NCBI GenBank assembly: GCA_013398055.1
Contig: VZRS01014850.1
Span: 372,052-436,051 of the forward strand
Direction: 5' to 3'
Length of the DNA: 64,000 nucleotides
DNA from: Ifrita kowaldi
Lineage: Eukaryota > Chordata > Aves > Passeriformes > Cinclosomatidae
Shown: piece after piece, positions 48,256-62,283 of the stretch
How positions within the stretch are numbered: position 1 is the stretch's first letter
How the letters are laid out: each line of letters opens with the position of its first letter
The notes under the pieces: model-generated
What the model saw: only the letters and a program-made list of their open reading frames with translations
The model's database searches: none
What the model was told of the DNA's origin: nothing
Program-made: the position numbers and the translations under genes

Positions 48256-50107
48256 TGTGCTAGCTAATGATTTTTTAACAGAGGTGTATCTCAGACTTTC
48301 AGAAACATTCAGACTGTCATGGCCTTCTAATGTCAGTCTTAAATCATCTTAGCTTCCTGTTTGTCTTGATTTTTTCATAGGTTTTTCTTGATCTTAGTGT
48401 AGCCTCTCACTGCAAGTGCAATTTAACATAAAGCCTGAGATACTGTGATCTCTGCTGAGAAGGTTTGCTTGACACCAGTAAGTAGAAACGCTTCCCAAAA
48501 CCCAAATACCTTGTCCTACTATTTCTTAACAGGGTTGCCTGGTTTTCACCCACTGGCACTCATAACCACAAACTAGTTTCTAGTATGAATAAAAATATTT
48601 TTCCATCCTCAGCAACCAAATGCTTCAAGCAGAAAAAAAAGTGGATGGAGCAATTTAAAAAAAAAAAAATGTTCAAAGCCTAACTACATATACAGAACCA
48701 GAGGAAAATTCTCATGCTTTTGACTGACCTTTCAGGTATTTCATGAAGGAGCATATGATACAAGAAATAAACTAGTGAACTTGTAAAAATAAAGCACTAC
48801 TGTTTTGCCATGCAATCTCTGTTTAGCATGTCTAAATAAGCAGCCCATATTACTCTTTAGAAATCCCTTTTTCTTTACTGCTTCGTCACAGTAAATTGAG
48901 ACATATAAGCATGTCAACTGAACAAATAACAAATGCTAAATCTCAATTTAAGGTTAGAATGATCATTCCACTCATGTCCTTTTATGTCCAACTTCATAGA
49001 CAAAAGTTTTCCTGAGAACTTTAAAATTTCGGATCCTGACATTTTTCTGTAGTGAGAAGCATACTGTAGAATTTGACAATAGACACATATAAGAAATTGC
49101 TCAGTGTCACAATATGCATGAGGTTGGATACAATTATCAAAAGCATTATTAAACACTACTATCTGTGCAAGCCTGGGAATAATTTCCAGCACCATGTCTG
49201 AATTTCCTATATATAAATATTTCTAATCCTTAGCTGTACCTGGCAAAACAAATTAATATTTAATTATTCTTGGAATAAAATAAGCATTTAAATTAAGGGA
49301 CTGGTAACATGGTTTTCTATTGCTTTTTGGAAAAAACCCACAGACTAAATATGGTGACAATCAGAGGTGACTCAAAAATGATCTTCTACCTTAAACAGCA
49401 GCATCTTAGAAAAAGCCACAAGAAATTTTGACATAAGAATTAATTTAGAAATACTTTATATTTAAGTATGTTTACTTCTCGGCACTAACTTTATCATCAC
49501 ATTCTTCGAAAGAATTGCTACTACAGAATTCTCATTACATATATCCCAAGGTAGTATGTAGTTAAAAATATAGTTATGTCTGAATTAACCCAACATTCTC
49601 TGTTATATTTAGGAATATAAAACTGTAATTAGAGTATATCGCATACTGCCATTTAATTACCTTATTTATAAGCACAGATCTTTCCAACCAGAAACACTAC
49701 TTCTGGTTAAACAGACTGTTGAAAACAATTGCTGTTATAAGACAATTATTCTTCTCTGCACTCATCATAGTAATTAACTCATTTAGTAAGTATCTCTGAG
49801 TTCCTCAGAACCCAGCAGAAGCTACACCTCTCGGTTAACCAGGCAGAGTCACTTGGACTTAATTTTGAGGAACATCTGGGCTCAGCTCAAAGATTACTTC
49901 CTTGCTGTCCCTGATTACCTCAGTGTCTGGCTTGCCTTGATCTGATATGGTAGCTGCATCCTTTACCTTCTTTTAAATAAAAGAAGGAACCACATACCTC
50001 ACATTCTATCACAACAGGAAAATTTCTTCAACAAGGAGCAATTTTTGCCCCTATTACTATTAGCCCCTATTATTACTTAAAATCAAGCATCAGAAAAAAG
50101 CCCCAAG
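48256..50107. other. Unique AT-rich non-coding DNA
   Basis: No repeat family or RNA gene was recognised. An A13 run lies at 48657-48669. A perfect inverted repeat at 49966-49987 is listed separately. Confidence 0.35.
49966..49987. repeat. 22-bp perfect inverted repeat
   Basis: The arms CCTTCTTTTA and TAAAAGAAGG are exact reverse complements with a two-base spacer (AA). No function can be read from it. Confidence 0.85.
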
Positions 50108-50169
50108 CAAACCAACCCAACCCCTCTCAAAAACAAACAAAAAAAAAAACAACCCCCAAAAAACCCCAC
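50108..50169 (+). repeat. A/C-rich low-complexity tract
   Basis: About 60 bases of A and C without G (AACCCCTCTC, AAACAAACAAAAAA, CAACCCCCAAAAAACCCC). Similar in kind to the tract at 42119. Confidence 0.8.
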
Positions 50170-53100
50170 GAAATAATCCACAAAAAACTCAAAATACCTG
50201 GAGATATCTTTGCCTCTAGTAATATTTGATTGATGTTTATCAAGATTCCAACAAGCAGTAGTAAAATGAACTACAAAACATAATAGACTAGCTTAATCAA
50301 CTTTTAGGGCAAAAACATTTGCATATACTTAAAAGGACCCTTTCAAAACATAAATGACTTCAATGTCCTAAAGACACAAAATATCCTTAACCATGAACAT
50401 ATAACTTCAGTTGAGGCTTTATAACATACAGAAATAAAAAACATCATTCTGTCTATAGAATGTTGTTCTAGGATTTTCCGTTAACCTAAACAAAGACTAC
50501 ATTCTGGTGTTTTGAGAAAGTTTTAGAAGAATGTGTCCATTATCAATACAAGTGGACAAAAGCCACTTGCACAAGAAGCAATTTAAAACTCTTCAGTACC
50601 TCTTCGGAAAGATGAGTTACCAGGATGAAGTAATAATTTCCTATACAGTTGAAATTGGGATTGTGGGGGTTTTTTTTCCCACATGTTTATTATCATGACA
50701 CAAAGCCCAGTCCCTCTGGAAAAAATTAGTTACCAGAGGAAAATGAAATTCAAAGTTGTCTTCAGTGACAACAGGCAAAGAAACTCTATTCCCTTTTTCT
50801 CCAATTCATTTTTACCATCTAGAAAAGTGGACAATTTTATTGCTTGTGTTTGTAAGGCACTAATAGAATTACCATAATTTTTTTGAGATATCCTAAGGAG
50901 ATAAGAATTAGAAACAAGACAACAAACCAAAACCCGAAGCAAAGACAGTCAGTACTTCTACAGAGCTACGCAGAGCAAGTGATTAGTGATTTTACAAAAA
51001 AAACACCACGGACAGTCAATTTGGATCTCTCTCCTGTCTCCTGGTTATTCAGAAAGACCTGTAGCTGGGGCAAACCAAGTTAACATTCCCAAATCATTTA
51101 AATCCACTTTGTTCTGGAAGAATGGGAAGAAGAAAAGGTATCCTGGAACTAGAAATGAAAGTATAATCCAGAAATCTGGTTAGAAACCGTGGACTGGGAC
51201 CTATGGAGGCCTATTATATGATATTTCTTCTGCTTAACCAGGATCATTTTCACTCCAGTGAAGCAGCCAGGCATATGCCATATGCAAAGACACAGCAGAT
51301 GCAGAAATGCAGAAAGGGGAGCTAAGAAATTGTTTACTTGGCACCAAAGGAGAGAAAAGACAAAACAAGTGCTCAAGGCTGCACAGTGGAATGACAAGTG
51401 TCTTAAACTAAAGATGTATGTGGCACAGAGACAAAAACATGCCCCAGCAAGAGCCACCTCTGTAATTCATGTAGGTGCTTATTTGATAGGACACCTATTG
51501 AAGCTGGCTTTGTTATACCCTCGAAGCACTCAAAAATAGAAAAAAGAAAAAAAAGGAAATACAAGAAAACCTTGACATAGTCTAAGTACTCTCCAACAGT
51601 TTCACATTCCTTTCCTACCCTATCTGTCAAAAGAACTTTTTTCCTTCTTTTTCTTCCTTCAGATTCTCATCTATAATTTAAACTATGGAATTGTGGAAGT
51701 CCCAGCAGAATAAGAACAAACTTTGTTTAAATATTCAATGTCATAAATAAATTTTTTAATAATTTCTGTCATAATAAATGCTCCAATTTAAATAGACCCA
51801 ATGAATAAATTTGTCCTATCATATTAGCATATACACAAATATTCATTTGTGATACTAGAACAGCTCAGCATTTGTTGGCCATCAGTAATTACAGACTTTC
51901 AGATTAGCCCAATGATACATTCTGCTTTAAGAGACATTTAAAAAATATATCAGAGAAGAATAAATACAAGCCAAGTGTTTTTCCCTCAATTCAAATATCT
52001 TCTCTTTGTGCTTATGTAAGTCAAACCTTAACCTGAGCTATAATACAGTTCATTACACTCTTTAGATGCATGGCTAAGTCAGTTACTTCTGCTTTCATGC
52101 TCAAGTAGCAGATGCACAGGAGTGTGGCCATATTAATAACTCTCATTAGAGTCAGGAATGCCACTAGAAGTTCATTTCTCTGTATGTACTCTGAAGAAGA
52201 AAAGGTGCAAAAGGTTCAAATTCCAAGTGGCTATCTAATAATCCAAAACCCAGAGGTTCTCAGAGTACAGTACTGCTGCATTGTCTCAGTTCTGTTCTGT
52301 ACCTATACACAGATAAACACTGCCGTCACCTAAATCTCTCAGCACCTTTTCATAAGGTTTTTTCTTAACAAAAGATGAAAAATTAAAAGCAGGATACACC
52401 CCTATTATAGCAACAATACCTCAGCCTGCTACGAAATAACATTCTTTAACTAAAAAATAGTGAATTTTTTTGTTAATACCTACACATTGACGTTTTACTT
52501 TCTCTCACCAGTTACCAGTTTGAAAAGGAGACTTAGAGAAGCAGAAGAATGTTTCTGTACGGCTTGTGCCTCTTCAGGACAGAATCACTACACTTCTGAA
52601 TTAGGATTATGCTTATAATTATATGACACATCACAAGATAGCAGACTTTTCTTACTTGTTTAACAAAAACAGAATATTAAAAAACTTTGCAATATTACTG
52701 ACATATCACAAAATCCTTTAGTGACACTCATTTCCTGAAAGCTCAGGTGATATAATGTGATTGACAGTATGAGAAATTAGTCTAGTAAAGTTCTTGATTT
52801 TTTTCCCCCCTGTTTTTACTGTATTGCTGTTGACTGCACATTCTATTCTCACTTCTCATGAAGGAAGGGCCATTATTTCTGTCTCAGGTAGTTTTATATG
52901 GCTTTTAAAAAGCTTTTAGGCACAGTAGCTACATTTATGTTAGAACGTTTTTCAAGTGCGTTCTGCAGACAGAGAAGGAAGTCGGTGACTAGCAAGACAC
53001 ATTGTTTCCTTGTGTAGAATATGTAAATGACGACTGCCCAAACAAGATTCGTGTAATATATATTGCAAATTCCAACAGCTAATCATAATGAAAATTTAAG

Positions 53101-53449
53101 GGATATGAAACACATTTTCCACAACAACCAAAATGAAGAAAGTTTACAAAGTACAAGATTTTGTGTCACATCACAGAACTCTTGGTGACGCTACATCAAA
53201 AGAATAAAAGAAAAGTGAATGCTACCTTTTTTGCCTCGAAGAAGAAGAAAAGCTGGAAATAATTGTAGCAGTTGTGGTCTTGTGGCACTTAGGACTTGGC
53301 TTTGAATGGTTTTCTCCCTTAACCTGCTCTTAGTTCCTCAGTAATCACAGTTACCATAATGAAGTCCAGGCAGGTCTGATGAAGCAAGTAAGAATATGAT
53401 CTTAAACAATGAAGGAACAGTCAAAGAATAACAAGCTGAAACTATGAGC
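50170..53449. other. Unique AT-rich non-coding DNA
   Basis: I see no exon, RNA gene or repeat family. Overlapping 60-100-codon frames on both strands at 50683-51630 show no recognisable domain. Confidence 0.35.
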
Positions 53450-54190
53450 CAGCTAAGAGCTAATGGGTCAGGACTGGTAGGCGTACATGGACAACACTGT
53501 GGTGGGTGTCTGCTGCAGGTTGTCTGATCAGGATGAAGAATTAGATGATGCCTTTTTAAACAATTGAAACAAGTCTAATATTCGCAGGCGCTTGCTCTCA
53601 TGTGGGACTTGAACCACCACTATCTTCTAGAGAGGCAGCACAGCAGACATGGGCAAGGGCACAAGTTTCCTGCCACAAGTAATACACAAGTCAATACGGA
53701 GAGATGGGTTTTGCTAGACTTCATACTTATAAACAAGAAAGGACTGCTTGAGAATATAAGGTTTGGGAGTTGTCTTGGCTGCAGTGATAACAAGAAGATG
53801 AAGTTCAGAGTACCAAGAAGAGAAAATAAAGCAGACAGCAAGATCATAACTCTGGCCTTTAGAAAAGCAAATTTTGACCTGTTCAGGCACCTGCTTGAAA
53901 GAATCTCATGGGAGACTGTCTTAGAAAAGATTAGGAGACTTAGTTAATTTTCAAGGATCACCTCATCCAAGCTCAAGAATAGTCCATCCTGATGAGCAGG
54001 AAATCAAGGAAAGGTGGCAGAGGACCTGCATGGATGAACAAGTAGGTCTTGATAAAAAATTTGATGTAAAAATGAAGAGTATAGGAGGTAGAAACAGGGA
54101 CAAGTGACCCGGGATGAATATAGGCAGACTGCATGTGCAGGGTTATGAAAGTGGAATATCTTTTGGAGATTAATCTGTCAGATATGATAT
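53450..54190 (+). mobile_element. CR1 LINE ORF2 internal fragment
   Basis: About 740 bp match the interior of CR1 ORF2, from the C-terminal part of the endonuclease towards the start of the reverse transcriptase. Landmarks in order are GGACAACACTGTGGTGGGTG, GGGACTTGAACCACCACTAT, GGCTGCAGTGATAACAAGAA, CATGGATGAACAAGTAGGTC and GGACAAGTGACCCGGGATGA. A 115-codon frame at 53600-53947 preserves the CR1 protein text (LLDFILINKKGLLENI, GCSDNKKMKFRV, LDLFR-like NFDLFRHLLERISWE). Stops and frameshifts outside it, and the absence of the RT catalytic region and 3' end, make it a dead fragment. CR1 ORF2 encodes an endonuclease/reverse transcriptase for target-primed insertion. Confidence 0.92.
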
Positions 54191-57100
54191 TTGCGTATAC
54201 TACAGACTTGAATCTGACCCATGCTTAGATCTACTTTATATCTGGCAGCATCATATTTAGCACGTGACATGTCTCCAATTAGCCCTGTTTTGCAGTGTAC
54301 CCTGAATGCAACTGCATTACAAATTATATGGATATTCCATCCCCAAAAACAAATGTGACCCCACTACCTTCTACTTACCAAGATCAGCAAATGCAGAGGA
54401 CAGGTATATCATCTTAAATAAAATGGACACATTTTGCAGTATTATCCACTCTCTTGGGCTCTGCAAAGAGAATTTGATGAGGGAACTCATAAATCTTAAG
54501 CTTACATAAATTTCTGAAATGCACCTGGGGTTCACATGTGTGTGTATTGGCAATGAGAAAGGCAGTATTTTGCATGCAGGTAGTCTTGTCTCCCTTGTTT
54601 AAAAAAGTCCCACATTATTCTTTTCCTTTTCATCATTCATCCACCAGAAAGGCAAAAACATCTAGATCAGGTGTACATCTATTTCTGATCCTAATAGTAG
54701 AGAAACCAAAATCACTTGCTGCTGGCTACTGCAATACTTTCTGGTTCTCCACAAAGATTTAAGGGTAGTTTCTTTATTTTCATGCATGTCACAGGCAATG
54801 TTTCATGATGCAAATTTAGTATGTCTCTTACCTACTAGGCTTTTTGTAGAGTTGTTGTTCAGTCTGTAAGTTGGATCTGTCTGGATCAAAAAAAACATAT
54901 AATAAGATCTATTGCTCTAAATTTCCCCCATTGCCTGGTGAAGACTCATCAGGCAACATGATAGTTATTCCCTTTCTTTGAATGCGTTCTTCAAATACAG
55001 CACAGTTTTCAAAAGATGGCAGCATAGTTTGCAACATTCACTAGACAATTATTCCATTTCTCCGAGTCTGTGCAATAATCCATTATGCTACTTTTATATT
55101 TCCTCTTGTCTTTCTGTTATATCTCCTCACACAACAGAAAATTCTTTATGTATCACATGTGCATGTAATGTTCTAGGCAGAAAGATCTGAAAATGTTTTA
55201 TAGATGAGCCTGCAAAATTTTCTCTTGTGGGTAAAAGACATTTTACAACTGGGCCATATTTTATGCAGCCCAGTGTAAAACATGAAATGAAATGCAATGC
55301 TGTAGGACTCAACTTACTGGCAATATAGGCCATGAATAACTATTTCAAGACAATTTACCAACATTAGTGTTGAACTGTTGCAAGGCTGGACTACTGCTGT
55401 AGCTTACATGTCAACATAACATGCCAGCATACATGAGGTTAGTTTTTTCTCTGTTATCCTACTGAACTGTCAGAATTGTTCTCTGTAACCACACCTTTGA
55501 GATTTTATAGATTTCTGAAAGGACTTATTAAACTTTATGGATCCTTCCTCCCCATTTTTTGTCCCTGTGTTGAAATTCATTTGACTCATATAATAATATT
55601 TGTGTTATATTTATGTTATAATCCTCCCCATTTTCAAGAAATTATGTATGATGTTGGAGGAAAACTTAAGTATGTAAGCCTCATTGGCTAAAAAAAAAAT
55701 GCAATTGCTAACCAGAAGAGCTTGATTTATTATTACCTTATTTTTCCTAAGCAATTGGAGCAGGCAATTCTTCAAATGTAATATATATGGATAGCATTAT
55801 TTCTCACTTGTTCAGCACTATTCTGAATAATTACTCTCTGTAATTCCTACCGTATAGTAATAGGATGTCAATTCTTTTTTCCAGCATTAAATTTCTCTCT
55901 TCCTTTAATGTCTTTTGAAAACATCTCTTTAACAATAAATAGTAGATGCCTAGGGAGAAATAAACTCCATAGGGTATGATAAATAAAGTTAACAGGAAAA
56001 GTTTCAGGGTGGTTGTTGGGTGTTTTGTTGTTATTTTAAAGTAAAATAGGCCTGTCTTTTATTGTTAATGGTTTCTATGATCACAAAGTCCATACATTCT
56101 TCTCTTATTAAAACAAATAACTTCAGTTCTCAGACTTTATGGTTCCAGTAAAACATTTTTCTAACAGCAAGGGAAGTGCATACAGTGCAAAACAGCCATC
56201 AACAGCATCATACGTGGCCATACAATCAGCTTTTCCAGCACTATATAAAAGATATGACTATTGTCTTTCTGCATCAGTAGGAGCAAACAGACACATTTTA
56301 GGGCAAAAAAGAGTCTGTATATCTTTTGTCACATTATCTGATGATTCAAATTACTGATGTTTCTAGGAATTCCTGTAGGCTTCCCTATTGGAAACATTCT
56401 GCTTAGCAGATATAGATGTTAAATAAATAAAGGAGTGCTAACTTGCAAAGCTTTATGGTAGCTTACTAAGAAATATTTTAGTTCTGAGTAAACGCAACAG
56501 TTGACTGAAAATATAGAGCAGAAATTAAATCTTGTATGGGAAAACCACTAGAATTTATGAAAGCACATGCAGTGTGGCCATAATGGAACAGTGCAGAAAT
56601 ACAGAAACATGTAGAAGGTAAAAACCAAGTATTTATACTTGGTGATTCAGATTTTTCAATTCAGCTGCCTTTCAAAAAAGTAATAAGGTATCATATTTCA
56701 TGATATTTTGCAAAGTGAGCTAAAAACATACATATATATATAATATTAAAAATTGGAAGGTATTTGTAGTTTGTCCCATTCCTTGTTTCACATTGTGAAA
56801 TACTGACTTGATAACTCCCACCCCAAGTGCAGAGCCAGACTTGATAAATGAAGTAGGGGCATGTCAGCATATTTATTCGCATAAATTTCAGTATCATGAA
56901 TTATGAAGAGTGTTCACATCAAATTATCTAAAGCTTGTACTGTAGTTCCACTTCTATAACAAGTGCTGTTTTCTCATGGTCAATAATCTTGACAAACTAG
57001 TTAGTTAGCTGGAATCACTTTCTTACAGAGGAATAAACAACAAATAATACTTTCCACAGCTAACTCTAGGAAACAGCACTTACAAAAGTGGTAATATTTG

Positions 57101-58700
57101 ACATGTTTATTGAAAACGTGCCCCTTCCAAGTTGACTTCATTATTTTGAAGCCAGAATAATTACTTCTTATAGTACCTACAGGAAAAATGCTGAGAGCAA
57201 AATCAGCTCAGTGGGACATCTGGTCTTCTTTTAACAGCATTCATAATTTAAAGAAGTGACTTTATGACTATAGCACCCCACTCTTGCCAGTTCCTAACTT
57301 TACCTTTGAATGTATGGTTTATTGGGCAATAGGAAAATTTTTATTTAGCCATTAAGATTATAATTATGCCCCCACAGCTTCTATTGCATTGCCTAGCAAA
57401 TTTAAGGGATTGGGTATTACTACTACTACCACCAAAATGAAAACCCCAAAAGCCCACCAAACCCACAACTTCATGCACAGGCAAAAATCTTTTGATTTCG
57501 ATACTATAAGACCATGTGCTTTAGCAGTAAGCATAGACAAATAAGAGACCAACAACTCTAAATAAATAGTTTGAGAACTTACTACCCATACATTACAAAT
57601 TTTGTAAGTTATTTCAATTAGCTCCACTCTGGCTCAAGGGACCAAATGCCCACTGAAGGTTGATGTGCATTGAGCACACTCCAGGAGAGCATCTGTAATT
57701 TAGTTTTGTCTGAGAGGAATGAAGTTCAAATACTCAGAGGCTTCTCCACAACATCAACCAAAGCACAGAAAGCAGGACAATTGGGCTAATCATGGGACTT
57801 CTGTTCCAGCCTAAACTACTGATGTTCATCACACTGAAATGCTGCCAGATATATTAGTCTTTTCATGAGGTGTAATTCAAGCAGATTTGTTAAGGGATAA
57901 CAATCACGCTAGTGATTTTAAGATTCATAAAGGAATGGGGATCATTACCCTGGGGGAAGTAACCTTTCAACATATAATCAGAAAAAAATAAAATGTTTTC
58001 ATTCATAGTAGAAGGTATCTAATTCTGAAGGCCATAATCATCTAGTCATCCTTATCAGATAGATATTAATTGGCTGACTCTCAGTTTTAAATATCTACAA
58101 ATATCAATTTGAAAATTGAGCAAACCTGAGACATATCTTGCTCCCAGTGATTCTGACAAGACTTTCAATTTGAATTCATAATGTTTTAAATTTACAATTT
58201 AAGGGCCTACCACACTGAAGAATATGTAAATTTTCTCTTTGCATAAGGAAAATAAGTGCTGGAAGACTCAGTGACATATGCTAAGAGAGAGAGTTAACAT
58301 GTTAATACTTCTGGATAAGTAAATACAATTAAACAGGAGCAGAGTCAACTCTAATGTAAAAAGGAGGCTTTGGAGCTCAGGTAAACTAAGGGGATGGGCA
58401 TGCATTCGATTGCATGGCCCTAAGAGAGGGAACTGGGCAGCCTATTAAATTTTCTATTAAATCTATGAGTAGACCAAAAGCCTTCAGTTATACTTAAACT
58501 CCTGGTAAGAGCATAAGGTAGAACAGAATTTTAGGTCTTTAATAAGCAGCGTCTCTAAAAATTATTTTGAAATAAAAAAGGGTTACATGTTTCCCCAGTT
58601 TTACAGAGCTGGTGGATATTATTTCTTCCAGACTGTATATGCCAGTCTGCAAAGCAACTTTCAGCATAGCTGATCGAGTCCACGCTGTTTAAAGGTCACT
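54191..58700. other. Unique AT-rich non-coding DNA, about 4.5 kb
   Basis: No repeat family, exon or RNA gene was recognised. A short TA repeat lies near 56729-56745. Confidence 0.4.
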
Positions 58701-58704
58701 GTCA

Positions 58705-58716
58705 CCATCTAGTGGC
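58705..58716 (-). promoter_or_regulatory. CTCF-core-like word
   Basis: On the minus strand the sequence reads GCCACTAGATGGTGACAG. CCACTAGATGG fits the core CTCF consensus CCASYAGRKGG; the following base is T instead of C. One short motif match in 64 kb is weak evidence of binding. Confidence 0.25.
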
Positions 58717-61700
58717 AGTCTGAAGGAGTTTAGACAGCACATTCTTCAATTAAGTGTTTATTATGAAAGAACAATAGATTCTGATGTTTTCTACTTGTAT
58801 TACATTCATTTAAGCTCTTCAGCTTAATATTTGGCTAGCATTTTAATGTAGAATCTTATTACCATTTATGAATAGTTGTTAAAAACTAGAATTCACCTTT
58901 CCTGGCCGTTTGCACTCTGTTTCTCATAGACCCTTTCGCATAATTTTGGGAGCTGGACACAGGTCTACCTACAAACTTTAAAATAGATTTCAGAATAAAT
59001 GAAATAACTTCTCACGCTTATTACTGTACAGTCATTTTTTCCAGTTTCTGTGAGACTTACAATCTCACAGAGGATTCTCTGTAACACTGTTGTAAGTGTA
59101 GACTACTTTAAGGGGAAATATCTTTCTTAACTGTGGTTAAGAAACAAAATCATTTCAATAATATTGTTCCAATGTTGTGTACACCACCTTTCCAACCTAT
59201 CCACTCTTTTCTGCTCTTCTCACTTTCCCTATTTACAATCTATTGGTGCAGAAAGAATAAAAGCTTTTATTATACAGTAATCTACAGTCATAACATGTTC
59301 CAGAAAACAAATATGTGCCTGCAGTTAATGCCATTTCTCAAAGTTATTGTGTAGTAGTAAAATCACTGGACTTCACTAAGCACTTACTGTTCACAGAATG
59401 GGGATATTAGCATTTGTTGTTCTGATATATTACTACTACACCTTTTCAATTATAATACATAAGGTAGACTTATTAACTACTCTTTTTCTTCGACAATTCA
59501 AGAAAATCCGTTTTTACTGATTGAGTAAGAACACAAACTGCCATGCCAATCATACTGATAAACTTTTAAAATAAGTAACTTAAAATCTAAAATCCACCCC
59601 ATCTACTACAATTCTCTAAAACTTCTGCTTTCACATGTAGTCCAATATATTATCTTTTCTTCATTTCATTCATAGCACTTCTTACTAATTGGATGTTTTA
59701 CTGATGCCAAGAGGCTAATCCCATGCATTGGCCTGAGGAAACCTGCTTCACTTTTCACTCTCGGCTAAAAGCGTCTACCTCAATACTTTGGAGAAATTTT
59801 AATATCTTTCTCCATAAAAGAATTCTTCCCTTTGCCTCACTGCCATTTTTTTTTCCAAACTCTGCCTTCTCCTTTTCCTCTGGGTTTCTTTTTATTTGTT
59901 TGGCTGGTTAAGGAGGATTGTGTGTATACAGAAGCTTCTGTTTGAATTTTATGTCTCCCACAGGTACTATGCAAGAGAGATTACTACTGCCCTCACCAAA
60001 CTATCGAACCCTTCCTCACCTCTGTGCACAACATCTTGTATACTTTACAAACCATGACATTCTATCATTACTAACTTGGAATGCATAGAAAAACTATAAA
60101 TGCTGTAGACTCTGAAAAGCTATCCCAATAGGACTGCGGGTTTTATTGTAGAGCTTCCCCCTGCCAGCGTATAGATGTTGCAGTTCACAACCATAGGCCA
60201 GTCTGTGTTTTAAGAGCCAGAAACACAAGCAGCCCATACTGTTTGTAAGTGCACTATCCCAACCAGAAAAGCCAGTGAACGAAGAAATCCTCCTGAACAT
60301 ATTATATAAGAACAGCAAAAACTCAATTGCAAAAAATGCATCAACCTTTTGGACAGAAAAAGCACATGGCAAGGAGCCGAAAGAAACAGGATTCTTTCTG
60401 CATTTACTTGGAAAGATGTGATATTAGGAGGAAAGAGATAGGTGGAGGCTCCACTCTGTTACAGGCAACAAGTGCCAAGGCTTTTGATGTCTATGATTCA
60501 GTTCACCATGAACACAAAGGAGACTCTGAATTGCAATCACATGATCCATGGAAAAGTGTCAGCTGGTACTGAGGGAGGTTTTTATATTTTCCTTTTGGAA
60601 AGCCAGCAAATGTACAAAAGCACAAAGAGTACATACACTTACTTGTAATCAGATTTTTAAAAAAGCAAACAAAAAAAACCCCAAAGCACAACAACCTTAT
60701 CTGTAAGCCCCTGTTAACTGAAGACTATCATATGGTCTTCAAAAAACATACTAAAATATGTAATAGACTCAAAACCAGTAAGAAAATTATATATTGCATA
60801 ATTCAGGTCTTTGTGGATTGCCTAAAATACCGATAGCATTCAAATTACTAGCAACCTGTAATTCAGAAAGCAGTGGCCATAACTAGACAGTGGAATTAGC
60901 TGTTATCAACCAACAATTGATGCCATTTGGCCAACAGCACAGTATGTCATTGCAACAAAGTGTCTTTTCTCAATGCTTCAGTTATAGCAGCAATACGACG
61001 TACAGGGGTGCTTATGAGGCACATCATCTTAAAATGAATTTCTACAGACTCTGCCAGAAAGTGGCAGTACAGAAGGATTTCAAGCTCATATTCTTTTTTC
61101 AGAAGCTGCTAGTTTGGAAAGAATTACATTTGCTTCTGTCCTCTTCTGTTTATTCTCATTCTCTATTCTGTAGAATATCACTTTTCTAGTCAAAAGAGAG
61201 ACAGATTGTTTTGATGTCAGGGAAGGTGAGGCATTTTGGGAAATATCTGAGGTTTCTTAAATTTCCCATAATTTGAAACACTTCAGCAAACATTGCATAG
61301 GAGGAGAAAGACTTTTTCCTTATCTTATTTTGGAAAGTAACCAAAAAATATAGAAATTATATAACCTATTCAATTCAATTTTCTGATTTCTTGTGACTAC
61401 TGTAATGTTTTTCACATAGCATATAATTAAATTTGTTTAATGCTGGTTTGGAAGAAAGCAGAAAATAGTAAGTTTGCCATGATACATTTCTGAATAAACT
61501 AAAACAGAAAGAAAAAATAAAAATCTCAGAAAAGGAACTTATTTCAAAAGAAAAAGACTGAGAATGACACTAGTTTCAGTGACATGAAATGAACAATATC
61601 TTCATTACCTAGAATACATTTTACAAGAGCAAAAAAATTCATAAGATAGTTTTCAACCACAGAGAGTTAAAATTTAATGGCAAATACAATAGCAAGCCAA

Positions 61701-62283
61701 TGATAAATTATTTTCATTAGGAACCAGAAATATGTCTGTCCTGCTATTGAGAAGCCATTTCTAACACCTCTTAAATCAAAGACACAAAAATCTACTGGGA
61801 AGATAAACGATAACAAATGTAAAGCAGTTTGCCAGAGGAAAACACTGTCATTCTCAAAAAACTGCCTCACAGGGCTTGTACATTAATTCCCCACTTCTTT
61901 TCTATTGTGCTTGCACAGACCTATTTACGGAAAAAAAAAACCAACCAAACAAACCAACCACATCACCTGGAATAGTGCATGGTATTACCCAGAGACATTT
62001 AATCACGTTTAGAAAAAGATAATTAGAACATTGGTATCTAACAATTTTTGCATATGCTCTTAATCTTTCAGACCAGATTAAAGGTCTGAAAAATACTGAG
62101 TAGTGGTTCAATAAAAAAGATTTCTAATATTTTTTAAATAAGAATCAGGGGCTAGCCCAATGTCTAGTGAAAGGGGAAATATATAATATAGTTATAAGGG
62201 GATGCCTACTTCTGAAAAATAGAGAGCTACTTTCTTCTATCCATTAGCTCCAACATAGGTTCTCCATTTGATTGAACCGGCGC
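58717..62283. other. Unique AT-rich non-coding DNA, about 3.5 kb
   Basis: No repeat family or RNA gene was recognised. Small A/C-rich patches lie at about 60660-60695 and 61929-61965. Open frames at 60327-60572 and 60890-61189 (81 and 99 codons) have fairly mixed composition but no recognisable domain. Confidence 0.35.

Noticed and set aside
53600..53947. 115-codon plus-strand frame as a host gene
   Set aside because: It is the surviving part of CR1 ORF2 and is annotated as a LINE fragment.
60327..61189. Plus-strand frames of 81 and 99 codons with mixed composition
   Set aside because: No domain recognised, separate frames with no clear splice link, and within the length range expected by chance.
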